DNA of 64,000 bases from an uncultured Acidimicrobiaceae bacterium (GCA_905182135.1 CAJJAG010000003.1:1-64000), one strand, 5' to 3'; counted from the first letter of the stretch, positions 45,067 through 54,963 are shown. The notes: generated by a model not told the origin, from the sequence alone. Numbers and translations: made by a program.

Positions 45067-45630
45067 TCAGACAGTGCGGCCCAGGAAGGCCGCAAGCTGG
45101 TCGGCGTTGCATGAACCGTCGACGCACTGCTGCTCAGCTAAGAATGGACCAGCGCCATCTTCTTCAGCACGGAAACCAGGCTGGATCATCTGACGCGCTT
45201 GCGTCAAGATGCCTGCGGCGAGTTCTGGAGAAAGGTCTGTCGACTGGTCGGTTGCCTTGGCAATATCCCAGCCGTGGGTGAACGTATCAGTAACGGCCAA
45301 GCCCAAAACAGCAGCGCCGGGCATTTCGCCAAACGGCATAACGACCATCTTCTCGAGTGCGCCATCTTCTTCGAAACAGGCGATAGTTGCGGCAGCAGCC
45401 TCGTCAAATGCGGCAAGGAAATCGCCCTCGGCCCAGTTGGTCTCGCCACCAGCAGGTGGTTGGCCCGACATGCCAGCGACGAAGAAGTGCTGGGCGCCAA
45501 CGACATGGTTAATCACACCGGCGACGTCCCAAGAATTACACGGTGTCGCGTTCTGCATCTGGTCAGCGCTGACATTAGCCAGCACACCACGGGTTGAGGC
45601 AATGGCTTGTTGAAGAGGGGCAGTGCTCAT
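45067..45630 (-). CDS. TIGR03086-family metal-binding protein (DinB / maleylpyruvate-isomerase-like fold)
   Basis: This 187-residue protein has the four-helix features of the actinobacterial mycothiol-dependent DinB-like group. TPCNSWDVAGVINHVVGAQH near residue 30 carries the first metal His, and AVTDTFTHGWDIAKAT carries the later His and Asp. The start at 45630 has AGGAG six bases ahead; an upstream start at 45672 is weaker. Related enzymes use mycothiol as cofactor, but the reaction here is unknown. CVDGSC near the C-terminus is a possible redox pair. Confidence 0.82.
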   Translation of the reverse strand: MSTAPLQQAIASTRGVLANVSADQMQNATPCNSWDVAGVINHVVGAQHFFVAGMSGQPPAGGETNWAEGDFLAAFDEAAAATIACFEEDGALEKMVVMPFGEMPGAAVLGLAVTDTFTHGWDIAKATDQSTDLSPELAAGILTQARQMIQPGFRAEEDGAGPFLAEQQCVDGSCNADQLAAFLGRTV

Positions 45631-45980
45631 GATAACTCCTGATGATCGGCCGAGGCTCGTCCGAATCGACACACCTTAGCGACCGATCATCGCTACAACC
45701 TGTCGACCCCACAACAGGCAATATTTGACGCTGTTTCGGGCTGACCGGTCGCCTCATTTCTCTGGGCCACGCAACGGACTTTGACTCGGTGACCGACGGG
45801 GCGTCGGCGATGACGCCCAGACACTGGTGACGAATGACACGGGTGAAGTCTCCACAGGTGGGGTTAGCTTCGTCTATCCACCACCGGACCAGCGCTATGC
45901 GCCGTCATCGTGACGGCGGTCACTGACCTTCTAGTACAGATTGTCGGGACCTCTCCCAAGAGCCAGCGGTAAGGATCACG
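45631..45980. other. Intergenic region with a possible short coding remnant
   Basis: A plus frame at 45785-45913 reads protein-like (DDAQTLVTNDTGEVSTGGVS, then FVYPPPDQRYAPSS) but is closed upstream by TGA and has at best a GTG at 45827 without a ribosome-binding site. It may be a remnant. No other feature is seen. Confidence 0.25.
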
Positions 45981-46202
45981 ATGATGCCCACCACAACCGT
46001 TTCCAAACGCACCAAGTCGACGCGTCACAAGACTCGCGGCAAGCAGTCCTTATTTCATCGCTCAACCACGCCCTCGGCGGGCGAAGAAATACAGCAACTG
46101 CGCGATCAGATCATGCACCTGCGTTCAACCGTGACCGAACAAGAAGAATCCATCGCCTTCCTGCGCGACCTTCTCTCGCAACGCTGGTTTGACGCCGACT
46201 AG
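45981..46202 (+). CDS. Small basic/coiled-coil protein of unknown function
   Basis: This 73-residue protein has a basic, Thr/Lys/Arg-rich first half (TVSKRTKSTRHKTRGKQ) and a likely coiled coil in the second half (EEIQQLRDQIMHLRSTVTEQ), ending LLSQRWFDAD. GGTAAGGATC lies ahead of two adjacent ATG codons (45981 and 45984). The basic tail and coiled coil suggest a small nucleic-acid or protein-binding factor, but no family is recognised. Confidence 0.6.
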   Translation: MMPTTTVSKRTKSTRHKTRGKQSLFHRSTTPSAGEEIQQLRDQIMHLRSTVTEQEESIAFLRDLLSQRWFDAD

Positions 46203-46251
46203 GCAAACGCTCACTAACGCCAAGACCACGCTGGTATCGCTATGACGCGAG

Positions 46252-46902
46252 TCAGATCAACCTGGCTAACCAGTCGCGCAGATCGTGCATCGACGCCATG
46301 CTGATCTCGTGCTGCATGGGGTACTCGCGGTAGGTGTGCTCGACACCATGCGTCGTCAAGGTGTCACGGATGGCCTGACCCCGGTCCACGATGACCATTG
46401 GGTCAAGGGTGCCGTGATGGATGAGGATCTCGGGCATCGAGTGGCTGCTGGTTGAATTCTCAAACCCGTACTCGAGGCCATCGAGTTCGGTAAGCATCCC
46501 GGATAAGCACGCCATTGCGGCGGGGCGAGTCGCCCCAGGTGTCCGCAGCGCGGAGGCCAGTGTCATAGCGCCACCTTGAGAAAAGCCGATGATGACCGCT
46601 TCCGCTCGATCGAACCCTCCATCCGCACACGCCCTATTAATCGTGATGTCGAGCGCATCCACCGAACTCAAGAACATCGCCGAGTCGATGGTGCCATCGT
46701 CATTTCGCTCGTACCAGCCGGCGCCAAATCCCATGACCGACCGAGGGCCACGTGGGCACACAGTGAAAAATCGGCCATGGGGATCGATGTGAGGCACAAG
46801 CCCCGCTAGATCGAATTCATCGGCCCCGTAGCCATGAACCAGCACGAGCAACCTCGCCCCTGCCCCGGTCGTCCCGACGATGTTTACCTGAAGCTCATTC
46901 AT
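46252..46902 (-). CDS. Alpha/beta hydrolase of the phospholipase/carboxylesterase type
   Basis: This 216-residue esterase-fold protein has LLVLVHGYGADEFDLAGLVP (oxyanion region), the nucleophile Ser in VIIGFSQGGAMTLA, the Asp in HHGTLDPMVIVD and the His in MQHEISMAS. Size and motifs match the bacterial carboxylesterase 2 / YpfH-like group. I prefer ATG 46902 (MNELQVNIVG) over 46935. It acts in the cytoplasm; no signal peptide is seen. Confidence 0.88.
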   Translation of the reverse strand: MNELQVNIVGTTGAGARLLVLVHGYGADEFDLAGLVPHIDPHGRFFTVCPRGPRSVMGFGAGWYERNDDGTIDSAMFLSSVDALDITINRACADGGFDRAEAVIIGFSQGGAMTLASALRTPGATRPAAMACLSGMLTELDGLEYGFENSTSSHSMPEILIHHGTLDPMVIVDRGQAIRDTLTTHGVEHTYREYPMQHEISMASMHDLRDWLARLI

Positions 46903-47042
46903 GGGCTGACCGTAGCTGGCGTCTATGCAGCTCATTCGGCAAAACGCGGTGGACCAGTTTGCTCGTGGGGCCGAGACGCTGCCCTTTGCACCCGTTACTT
47001 AACCAGAGTGCCGACAGAGGCCGAATGAGGTAGCCCTGCAAA

Positions 47043-47642
47043 CTAGGGCAAGTAAGCCAGCACGACAGGGGTGTCGCTTCCACTCCAGGTACCCGACAAC
47101 GTTCCCGACGTCGAGTCTGGTTCGGGCGTGCTCAGGCCATGCCGCACGACGACCTGGACGCCACCAGCGTCAATCACCGTGTCGGTGTCGAAGGACTCGG
47201 CATGTACGCCAGACATTTTCGGAACCAATGCGTTAGCGGTCCCGCTTCCCAGAACCGTGGCAGTCGATTCTCGATAGAGCCGTTCTTCACCATGTTCAAA
47301 GTACTGCTCGACCTCTGTCCCACCGGTCAGGATCGCACGAATCAATTCGGCCGCGTAGACAGGATCGGCGCAGCCGCTGTAGACCCAGCGCTTGCCAAGC
47401 ACCGAGTGCTCGATTGTGCCGATGCCCCACTCTTCTGCCCCCGCCAAGGGCTCAGAACGATAGGTCAGCGGAATATGCAGCACGCCTGCGCCGGACTGCA
47501 CCAGGTGAGTCTCGATGCCAACTTCGCCGGCCGGGTCATCGAAACGATACGAACCCATGGTGGTCAAGTCGCCAGTGCCAAGATATGACGCAAGAAGTTC
47601 GAGTTTGGACGGACGCAAAGTCGCCCGGTGCAAAAGAGCCAT
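47043..47642 (-). CDS. Stand-alone maltokinase N-terminal cap-like protein
   Basis: This 199-residue protein carries the maltokinase N-terminal cap domain pattern: HRATLRPSKLELLASYLG, then GSYRFDDPAGEVGIETHLV, VLHIPLTYRSEPL and IEHSVLGKRWVYSGCADPVY. In maltokinases this cap precedes an aminoglycoside-phosphotransferase-like kinase domain; here the kinase is missing and no kinase gene lies next to it. Stand-alone forms occur in Actinomycetota and have no firm function. Confidence 0.82.
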   Translation of the reverse strand: MALLHRATLRPSKLELLASYLGTGDLTTMGSYRFDDPAGEVGIETHLVQSGAGVLHIPLTYRSEPLAGAEEWGIGTIEHSVLGKRWVYSGCADPVYAAELIRAILTGGTEVEQYFEHGEERLYRESTATVLGSGTANALVPKMSGVHAESFDTDTVIDAGGVQVVVRHGLSTPEPDSTSGTLSGTWSGSDTPVVLAYLP

Positions 47643-47933
47643 GTCGCCACAGTAGAGCCAGTCTGTGACAGCGCGGTCGATAAAGAACCCGTGCTTACTC
47701 GCGCAGCTGAACCGCCACCGGCCCCTGCGACCACGCCAACCTCAACCCCGCACTCACCGCGACCTCTGCGCGTCCGACCGCCGCTGGTATACCCCCAGCA
47801 CCGGCTCAGCAATTCGCTATGCAGCAACGCTGGAGTCTCGGGCCATGAGCGTTTCTGGGGCTGACATGTACCCGCACGTCGTTGCGAAAATGCGACAGAG
47901 CGAGCGATGCAGAGCGCGTCGTCAACGCATCTT
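47643..47933. other. Intergenic region, no gene seen
   Basis: About 290 bp with only short Pro/Arg-rich frames. It separates the maltokinase-cap gene from the end of the amidohydrolase gene, both minus strand. Confidence 0.35.
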
Positions 47934-49124
47934 CTATGAGCTGGCTGTAGCGTCGCTTGACTCGAAGATGTCGCCCAGGTTGTAGAGATCCACGGCGTTA
48001 CCTCCAAGGATCTTCGCGCGAGCCTCATCGCTGAGAGCGCTGGTCTGTTCAGCCAACATGGCCTGGCTATAGGGCCATGTCGAATCGCTGTGGGGATAGT
48101 CGTTCGCCCACATCAATTGCTGTGGTTTCAGCAGGCCAGCCTCGGCCATACGAAAGGCGGACCAATCGTCTTGGAAAGTGACCTTGACATGTTCTTCGAG
48201 GTAATCACTAGGGCGACGCTCCAGGGTGGCACCCTTGAGCCAGTTGCGGTGACGGTTATAGGCGTGGTCCATCCGGTAGCTGAAGTGTGGCACCCATCCG
48301 GCATCGGCTTCGACACACACAATCTTCAGATCTGGAACCCGATCAAAGACCCCACCGAAGACGAAGGTGCCGATCAGATCCTGGTTACCTCGAATAATCG
48401 ACATAAATGTGTTGAGCTTCGGGCCGCGGGGCCGGTAGTTCTCGCCAGTCAAAATATGGAAGCTGAGAACGAGCCCTAAGTCGATCGCTGCTTTGTAGAA
48501 GTCATCCCACGCCGGGTCGTCATAGTCAGGACCATCTTCATATGCCGGGCCTGGCGTACCAGGAAGCATGACGCCGCGTAAGCCAGCCGCAGCGATCGCT
48601 TCAAGATCCGTTATGGCTTCGGCAATTGTTCGCGCTGCGGTCTGGCCACAGCCATACAGCCGGTCAGGGGCAACTGCGCAGTACTCGGCAATCCACCGGT
48701 TGTAGGCGTCGAACATCGCCTTCTTGAGGTCAATGTCGGGGTGGTTGCACAACAACATGCCGACCGATGGGTAGATCACTTCGCCGTCAACACCATCACG
48801 TTGTTGGGCTTCGACCCGAGCTGTCGCATCCCAGCCGGCGCGGTGGAGCCCTTCGAATGGCACCCCTTTCATAGACAACTGATCAGACTGTCGACCAGCT
48901 GCCGAGTGAAGCCCAAGATGAATCTTGTAGTTCATCCCAGGCACGTGGAAACACGCTCCCTCACCCGGTTCATCCGTCATGAACGGGGCGCGGTCACGAA
49001 ACGCGGGGTCAATATTATCGAGGTAGGTCCAGCCCGGCTCGGTGATGTGCGAATCCGCTGAAATGATCGGGGTGTCGATCGCTCGGGGAGCACTTTCGAT
49101 TCGACTGTCAGTTGTTAACGCCAT
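47934..49124 (-). CDS. Amidohydrolase family 2 (ACMSD-like) metal-dependent hydrolase
   Basis: This 396-residue protein has ISADSHITEPGWTYLD at the N-terminus (D-x-H metal motif), LSFHILTGENYRPRG (third His), VCVEADAGWVPHFSYRMDHA and WANDYPHSDSTWPYS (terminal Asp). This matches the amidohydrolase-2/decarboxylase group, often in actinobacterial degradation of aromatic or lipid compounds. GAGGAA precedes the ATG at 49124. Substrate unknown. Confidence 0.9.
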   Translation of the reverse strand: MALTTDSRIESAPRAIDTPIISADSHITEPGWTYLDNIDPAFRDRAPFMTDEPGEGACFHVPGMNYKIHLGLHSAAGRQSDQLSMKGVPFEGLHRAGWDATARVEAQQRDGVDGEVIYPSVGMLLCNHPDIDLKKAMFDAYNRWIAEYCAVAPDRLYGCGQTAARTIAEAITDLEAIAAAGLRGVMLPGTPGPAYEDGPDYDDPAWDDFYKAAIDLGLVLSFHILTGENYRPRGPKLNTFMSIIRGNQDLIGTFVFGGVFDRVPDLKIVCVEADAGWVPHFSYRMDHAYNRHRNWLKGATLERRPSDYLEEHVKVTFQDDWSAFRMAEAGLLKPQQLMWANDYPHSDSTWPYSQAMLAEQTSALSDEARAKILGGNAVDLYNLGDIFESSDATASS

Positions 49125-49236
49125 GTTCGTTCCTCAAGTGGTCGTGTTCGCAGATCAATCTTCGTCAAATCGACAGTACCTCAGCGCCCGGCAACCACTG
49201 CAAGGTGCCGAACCCATCGAACCCCACCCAAGCGCT

Positions 49237-50172
49237 TCAGCCAGCGGTGAGAGCGTCGACTTCAGCGCGATCCTGAGTCGTAAGCGCCCAGGTACTAGCG
49301 GCGACGTTGGCTTCGATCTGTTCCGGCTTTGTTGCACCCGCTATCACGGAGGTAACCAGCGGATGCGAGGTATGCCAGCTCAATGCCAGGTCGAGCAATG
49401 AGTGATCTCGGGCCTCGGCCCACTGGACGAGTTCTTCGACAATTACCAGCTTGTCATCGTCGATGAACGAGTCGGCGCGCTCGCCCCAGTTGGTCAGTCG
49501 AGCTCCCTCGGGACGTTCTTGGCCGAGTCGATACTTACCGGTCAGCAAGCCGGATTCAAGCGGGAAATAAGGCACGAACCCGATACCTAATTCTTCGCAA
49601 ACATCGAAGACGCCGTCGGTCTCGGGATCGCGAGTCAGCAGGCTGTAGTAGTTCTGCACCGACGGATACATAGCAAGACCCTGCGACGTCGCGGCCGCCT
49701 GCGAGTCGAGCAATTCGGCCTCCGAGAAATGAGTACAACCAATTTCTCGGATCTTGCCCTCGGCGCGCAGTTCGCTCAGGCAGCCAAGCGTTTCGGCGGC
49801 CGGCGTGTCTGGATCCGGCCGGTGCAGTTGGTAGTGATCGATGTAGTCGGTTCCGAGTCGGGCCAGGCTCGCGTCCAGACGTGCTCGAATTCGCGCCGGA
49901 TCGCCGCCACGCTCTCCCTCTTCCAAGCTAGCGGTATGGCCCCACTTACTGGCCACTATCACTTGGTCACGGCGGCCTTTGATCGCCTTGCCCAGGTACT
50001 CCTCGGACAGGCCATTGCCGTAACTCTCGGCGGTGTCGAAATAGTTGATGCCTGCATCGATCGCCGCGTCAACGACTCGCTTCGTCCCCTCGATGTCGAG
50101 TCGCATACCGAAGTTGTTGCAACCCAACCCAACAACCGAAACCTGTAACTGACCGAGCGAGCGATACTGCAT
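49237..50172 (-). CDS. Aldo/keto reductase
   Basis: This 311-residue NADPH-dependent enzyme has the AKR tetrad: Asp and Tyr in FDTAESYGNGLSEEYLGKA, Lys in IVASKWGH and His in YQLHRPDPDTP. C-terminal TSVIAGATKPEQIEANVAA is the usual coenzyme-binding region. It belongs to the YajO/Gfo-like general reductase subgroup. It stands alone between two minus-strand genes. Confidence 0.92.
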   Translation of the reverse strand: MQYRSLGQLQVSVVGLGCNNFGMRLDIEGTKRVVDAAIDAGINYFDTAESYGNGLSEEYLGKAIKGRRDQVIVASKWGHTASLEEGERGGDPARIRARLDASLARLGTDYIDHYQLHRPDPDTPAAETLGCLSELRAEGKIREIGCTHFSEAELLDSQAAATSQGLAMYPSVQNYYSLLTRDPETDGVFDVCEELGIGFVPYFPLESGLLTGKYRLGQERPEGARLTNWGERADSFIDDDKLVIVEELVQWAEARDHSLLDLALSWHTSHPLVTSVIAGATKPEQIEANVAASTWALTTQDRAEVDALTAG

Positions 50173-50372
50173 GGCCCCAAACTAGCCACTGGTCAAGCCC
50201 CGCTACAGCGACAAGCCTCGACATGTAGATGCGATACCGGACTCGGTTGGGTTGGTGCGTCGGATCAACCCGGTTTGCCGTCGGTAATCTGTAAATGGTT
50301 CGCAACCAACGGTGCGACAGATGCAGCAGCCCGAGTCACTGAGGAACTAATGCTATGGGCCCGCCGATCTTG

Positions 50373-51587
50373 TCATTGAGCAGCGATATCTGACCCTGCA
50401 TGGAAGCCGTTCGTCCATGCGTTCTGGAAGTTGAAGCCGCCCGTGACGCCATCGACATCGATAACTTCTCCCGCGAAATAGAGGCCTTGCACCAGCTTGC
50501 TCTCCATCGTTTGGAAATTAATCTCGTTGAGAGCAACACCACCGCACGTGACGAATTCGTCCTTATTCGTACTTTTGCCGGTGACTGCGAATGTCGAGGT
50601 TGTGAGCTCGCTGAGAAGTTGGATTGCCTGCGCCTTACTGAGCTGCGACCACGTCGTAGCGCCTGAAATTTCTGCGGCGGCGAGCAACCGCAACCAGAGT
50701 CGCTTCGGGATCGAGACAAATGGACTTCGGCCAGAAAGTTGGCGCTTTCCCTCGCTGACCCGCTTCTCGGCAACAACTGCTGCCGGGTCTGCGTCTGGCA
50801 GCCAATTCACGGAAATATCGAACCGGTAGTCACGCTCAGCCAGTTCGCGAGCACCCTGTGCGGAGATTTTTAGAATTCCTGGCCCGCTCAAGCCCCAATG
50901 AGTGATGAGAACGGGCCCTCTGCTCGTGAGTTTGCTCTGCTGAATGCTGACTTCGGCTGGACTCACCGAGAGGCCGAGCAGCCCCTCAATGCGTGGATCT
51001 TTAATCTTGAAGGTGAACAGTGATGGTGTCGGCGGCTGGAGTTCGTGACCAAGACTCGCAGCCAGTTTGGCCCCTGCGGTGATCCGCGTTCCGCCCGTAG
51101 CAATCAGAACACTTGCTGCTGTATAGGAATTTCCAGCGTCTGTCACGAGTTCGAAGATGTCCTCGTTCTTGACAACCGAGATCACTCCTTCTGAGGCGTG
51201 GATGTTGACTCCAGCGGCGTCGGCGGCACCGAGCAGAGCGTCGATAATCGTCTGGGAGCTATCGGTGTCTGGGAACATCCGGCCATCGGCCTCGGTTTTC
51301 AGTGTGACACCACGGCTGGCGAACCAATCAACGGTGTCAGCGGCACCGAATCGATGAAACGGGCCAATCAAGGCTTTCTCACCGCGTGGATAATTTCTAC
51401 TCAACGCACGCGGCTCAAAACAATGGTGCGTGACATTGCAGCGACCGCCGCCAGAGATCTTCACTTTCTGCAGCAGCTGCGGCGTCTTCTCGAGGATCAG
51501 AACCGATTTCGCAGAGTTCTCTGCGCAGGTGATCGCCGAGAAGAACCCAGCGGCACCTCCGCCCACAACGATGAGGTCAACAAACAT
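50373..51587 (-). CDS. HI0933/YhiN-like FAD-dependent oxidoreductase
   Basis: This 404-residue flavoprotein starts with a GxGxxG FAD motif (IVVGGGAAGFFSAITCAENS). The family signature KVKISGGGRCNVTHHC follows, then GGTRITAGAKLAASLGHELQ. The C-terminal FAD loop is YFAGEVIDVDGVTGGFNFQ. The family's role is not settled. The ATG lies nine bases after the cgoX stop, so it is the last gene of the hemE-cgoX cluster. Confidence 0.9.
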   Translation of the reverse strand: MFVDLIVVGGGAAGFFSAITCAENSAKSVLILEKTPQLLQKVKISGGGRCNVTHHCFEPRALSRNYPRGEKALIGPFHRFGAADTVDWFASRGVTLKTEADGRMFPDTDSSQTIIDALLGAADAAGVNIHASEGVISVVKNEDIFELVTDAGNSYTAASVLIATGGTRITAGAKLAASLGHELQPPTPSLFTFKIKDPRIEGLLGLSVSPAEVSIQQSKLTSRGPVLITHWGLSGPGILKISAQGARELAERDYRFDISVNWLPDADPAAVVAEKRVSEGKRQLSGRSPFVSIPKRLWLRLLAAAEISGATTWSQLSKAQAIQLLSELTTSTFAVTGKSTNKDEFVTCGGVALNEINFQTMESKLVQGLYFAGEVIDVDGVTGGFNFQNAWTNGFHAGSDIAAQ

Positions 51588-51596
51588 GTTTGATCA

Positions 51597-52964
51597 CTAG
51601 CCGCGGTGTTCGAGGACGTGCAGGATGGCGTCGACGCCAGCGCTTCGGCCTTGGTCGATACACGCGGGAATCCCAATGCCGCGGTACCCCATACCGGCAA
51701 TGAAGACCCCGTCGGGATTGAGTTGACCTTCGATGTGGCCCAGGCGCTCGGTGTGTCCAACCACGTATTGCGGGAACCCTTGCTCCCATCGAGAGATGCG
51801 CACGTCAGTCGGTTCAGCGGTAATGCCGATAGCGGCTTCAAGATCCGCCAGAATCACGGCAATCAACTGATCGTCTGGGAGTGCTGGGGTTTCCTGGTCA
51901 CGTCCGTGGCCGACCGACACTCGTAACAGATCAATGTCGCCACCAAGATGTGGCCACTTCTGCATGGCATAGGAACACGCAGTGATCCGTAGATCCGCAG
52001 TCCGAGGCACGACAAAGCCACTGAGTTCGCTGGGCACATCCACGGTGCCGGTCGGATACGCCAATGCAACCAAGGTGACAGAGACGAGCGGTATTGCGTC
52101 TAGGTCAGTGCTGGCGTCTGACCATTGCGTTGTCAGAGCTGCAGCAGCGGGAGCCGGACACGCGAGCACAACTGCAGGCGCAGCGATGACCTCGCCATTC
52201 GACAGCGTGATTCGCAGCGCTCCGTCAGGAAGGCGGTCCAGTGCGTCGACGCCCACGCCTGTTGTGATGTTGCCTTCGAGCGAGGCTTCAAGAGCGTCAA
52301 CGAGCACGCGCATGCCGCCGACGAATGAATGGAACACCGGAGCGTCAGCATCTGACCCAGCCTTCATCCGACGCAATGAGCCAATCAGACTTGGACCAGC
52401 GTTCGCTGCGGCAAGGATCTGCGGTGATGACGCAGACAGAGCTAACTCGTCAGTGTCACCAGCGTTAATGGCACCGATCAACGGATCGACCAGCGCTTCG
52501 TGAATACGGTCGCCGAGTCGGCGGCGAACCAGCGAACCAATCGTGTCGTCGTCTCGGACAGGGTCTGGCTCAGTTCGAGCCAGGTCCGCTTCGAGCGCAT
52601 CGGCGGCTTCGACACCAAGCAGTGCTTCGGCTGAGGCGCGCTCAAGCGGGATGCCAAGCACATGCGGCTCTGGCAGGCCCATGAGTCCGTTCTCGGTCCA
52701 GACTTGCGCCTTGCGAGCACTGGGCGAAATCAGCTGATCGGCCAAGCCAAGCTCGGTCGCCAGTTCGATGCCGTGCGGCACACGCGCCAGAAAGGCGTCG
52801 GCCGCTTCGTCGACGACTTGTCCCGCGAACTCACTCGAGCGCACCTTGCCGCCGACACGTTCGTCGAGCTCGTACAAGTGGACGGGCATACCGTCCCGCT
52901 TGAGCTGCCACGCCGCAGCCAACCCGGCGATACCACCACCGACTACAACTACAGGCTCAGTCAC
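51597..52964 (-). CDS. cgoX: Coproporphyrinogen III oxidase / protoporphyrinogen oxidase (HemY/CgoX)
   Basis: This 455-residue FAD amine-oxidase-fold enzyme has VVVVGGGIAGLAAAWQLKRD at the N-terminus, DERVGGKVRSSEF, and VGHTERLGHIEGQLNPDG before the FAD-binding end GYRGIGIPACIDQGRSA. In Actinomycetota this protein oxidises coproporphyrinogen III in the coproporphyrin-dependent haem route. It lies 61 bp downstream of hemE. The expected partner chdC (hemQ) is not in the window, so the exact branch is inferred. Confidence 0.92.
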   Translation of the reverse strand: MTEPVVVVGGGIAGLAAAWQLKRDGMPVHLYELDERVGGKVRSSEFAGQVVDEAADAFLARVPHGIELATELGLADQLISPSARKAQVWTENGLMGLPEPHVLGIPLERASAEALLGVEAADALEADLARTEPDPVRDDDTIGSLVRRRLGDRIHEALVDPLIGAINAGDTDELALSASSPQILAAANAGPSLIGSLRRMKAGSDADAPVFHSFVGGMRVLVDALEASLEGNITTGVGVDALDRLPDGALRITLSNGEVIAAPAVVLACPAPAAAALTTQWSDASTDLDAIPLVSVTLVALAYPTGTVDVPSELSGFVVPRTADLRITACSYAMQKWPHLGGDIDLLRVSVGHGRDQETPALPDDQLIAVILADLEAAIGITAEPTDVRISRWEQGFPQYVVGHTERLGHIEGQLNPDGVFIAGMGYRGIGIPACIDQGRSAGVDAILHVLEHRG

Positions 52965-53025
52965 GGCTTCCTCCGCTCTGTCCGATCGTTACGCGCATGG
53001 ACGCCAGCGATTACCGCGACGCCGC

Positions 53026-54072
53026 TCATTGCAGGTGGGCGCTTCCCTCGCCATGCACCAAGTCGACGACCTGCTTAAGAATGGCCGGATCTAGATCAGG
53101 GAGTACCCCATGGCCCAGATTGAAGATATGGCCATGATGGCCACCGTTGCTCGCCAGAACGTCGCGCACAGCAGCCTGGACCGAGGGCCACCGCGCCAAA
53201 CAAACAACGGGATCCAGATTGCCTTGCAGGATGGCGTCAGGGCCGAGACGTTGGCGGGCGACATCGAGTGGCACGAGCCAGTCGACGCCCATCACATCGG
53301 CGCCGGCATCGCGCATAAGTGTCAACAACTCACCTGTATTGACGCCGAAGTGGATACGCGGCACGCCAAGTGAAGCGATCCCCTCGAAGATCTTCTGGCT
53401 CGCTGGCATGACGTGGCGCTCGTACATCTGCGGCGACAAGCAACCTGCCCAACTGTCGAACAGCTGCACCGCCGATGCGCCCGCGCCGACCTGAGCGGTC
53501 AGCGAAGCAATCGCTTGGTCAGCCAGGCGGTCCATGATCTGGTCAAAGAGATGCGGGTTGTCGAGCATCATCGACTTGGTCTTGCCCTTGTTCTTCGACG
53601 GGCCGCCCTCGATCAGGTAGCTGGCGACGGTGAAGGGAGCGCCGGCAAAGCCAATCAGCGGCACATCGAGCTCAGCGACAAGGTTGCGCACCGTCTCGAG
53701 GACGTACGGCACGTCGGCTTCTGGGTCGAGCGGGCGCAGCCGGGGCAGGTCGTCGCTGCTGGTAATTGGCTTCTCGACTACGGGCCCAACACCCGGCTTA
53801 ATGTCGATACCAAAACCGATTGCATGCACGGGCGTGACGATGTCGCTGAACAAGATCGCGGCATCAACGCCGTAACGACGCACCGGCTGGAGCGTGATCT
53901 CTGTCGCTCGGTCGGGGTCGGCGATGGCTTGATTGATCGACCCTGGCCCTCGTACGGCCTTATATTCGGGAAGCGATCGTCCGGCCTGGCGCATAAACCA
54001 CACCGGCACCCGACTCGGCTTCTCACCTCGACAGACTGCAAGAAATGGCGACGCTGACAGATCCTTGCTCAC
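53026..54072 (-). CDS. hemE: Uroporphyrinogen decarboxylase
   Basis: This 348-residue enzyme converts uroporphyrinogen III to coproporphyrinogen III. Key blocks are VWFMRQAGRSLPEYKAVR, AAILFSDIVTP (catalytic Asp) and IGFAGAPFTVASYLIEGG, with FGVNTGELL later. It starts at GTG 54072. It is the first haem gene of a minus-strand cluster with cgoX and the HI0933-like flavoprotein, preceded by a HAD phosphatase. Confidence 0.95.
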   Translation of the reverse strand: MSKDLSASPFLAVCRGEKPSRVPVWFMRQAGRSLPEYKAVRGPGSINQAIADPDRATEITLQPVRRYGVDAAILFSDIVTPVHAIGFGIDIKPGVGPVVEKPITSSDDLPRLRPLDPEADVPYVLETVRNLVAELDVPLIGFAGAPFTVASYLIEGGPSKNKGKTKSMMLDNPHLFDQIMDRLADQAIASLTAQVGAGASAVQLFDSWAGCLSPQMYERHVMPASQKIFEGIASLGVPRIHFGVNTGELLTLMRDAGADVMGVDWLVPLDVARQRLGPDAILQGNLDPVVCLARWPSVQAAVRDVLASNGGHHGHIFNLGHGVLPDLDPAILKQVVDLVHGEGSAHLQ

Positions 54073-54165
54073 GCCTCGACGCTATCGGCGCATCAGCATC
54101 GGACGCTGCGCGCGCCTTGATAACCAGCAGTACCCCACCGCCGCCGGACCTCGCAGGTTCGAGAG

Positions 54166-54963
54166 TTAAAGAGTGGTCGAGAGTTGGAGGGCCTCGACAA
54201 GGCCATCATTGTCGACGTGGGCGACCTCGTAAGAGGCCGCCTCCTTGGCCGCGGGAACAGCATTCGCCATAGCAACACCATGGCCAACAGACCCGAGCGC
54301 TTCGACGTCGTTGTCTCCATCGCCAACCATCATTACGTCAGCTGAGGTGATCCCCATCTCTTTGGCGATGCGAGAAATAGCCACGCCTTTTGACACGCCC
54401 GGGCGGGTGCAGGAGACGAACACGACGCCTGGCTGCACTGGCGACGTTGCCCCAACCACGACCGCGTCCTGAGCCGCCATTTCGGCGTACACCTCCGATG
54501 CCATCTCCAACGGCACGACGAACTGCACGCGCACGATGTCACTCGCCAGCGTGTCACGGGTGCGGCTCACTAGCGGGACGCCCATCAACGCTGCATGATC
54601 AGCTGCAATCTCATTCTCGCTCTCGACGGTGTAGTCATCGGCGGAATAGAACTCGATCAGCCAGCCGTTTGCATCGGCGATATCGCTAGCAGCGTTCACG
54701 ACCTCGTCGGCGACGCTACTGCCGCGGATCTCGCCGCTTCCGGTGTGCAGCAGGGCACCACCGTTATGGAAGATGTGCCAGCCGTTCGAATCAAGACGTC
54801 GGGCGTAGTCGAGGGTCGGGCCGAAGGCCCCGCGTGCCGTCGACAAGGCGAGATGTTGACCGCGAGCGGTGGCCTTCGCGGCAGCCGTCCACACAGCGTC
54901 GGTAGGCACATGAGCCGAGCCGACGAGCGTGCCGTCAACATCAATACAAATCAGGGGAAGCAC
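54166..54963 (-). CDS. HAD-superfamily (Cof-type) phosphatase
   Basis: This 265-residue protein has HAD motif I (ICIDVDGTLVGS), a Thr/Ser motif II (ALSTARGAFG), and motif IV MMVGDGDNDVEALGSVGHGV. The C2-type cap places it in the Cof/YbiV group that dephosphorylates sugar phosphates or similar small molecules. It starts at GTG 54963 and reads into hemE with a 93-bp gap. Substrate unknown. Confidence 0.88.
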   Translation of the reverse strand: MLPLICIDVDGTLVGSAHVPTDAVWTAAAKATARGQHLALSTARGAFGPTLDYARRLDSNGWHIFHNGGALLHTGSGEIRGSSVADEVVNAASDIADANGWLIEFYSADDYTVESENEIAADHAALMGVPLVSRTRDTLASDIVRVQFVVPLEMASEVYAEMAAQDAVVVGATSPVQPGVVFVSCTRPGVSKGVAISRIAKEMGITSADVMMVGDGDNDVEALGSVGHGVAMANAVPAAKEAASYEVAHVDNDGLVEALQLSTTL

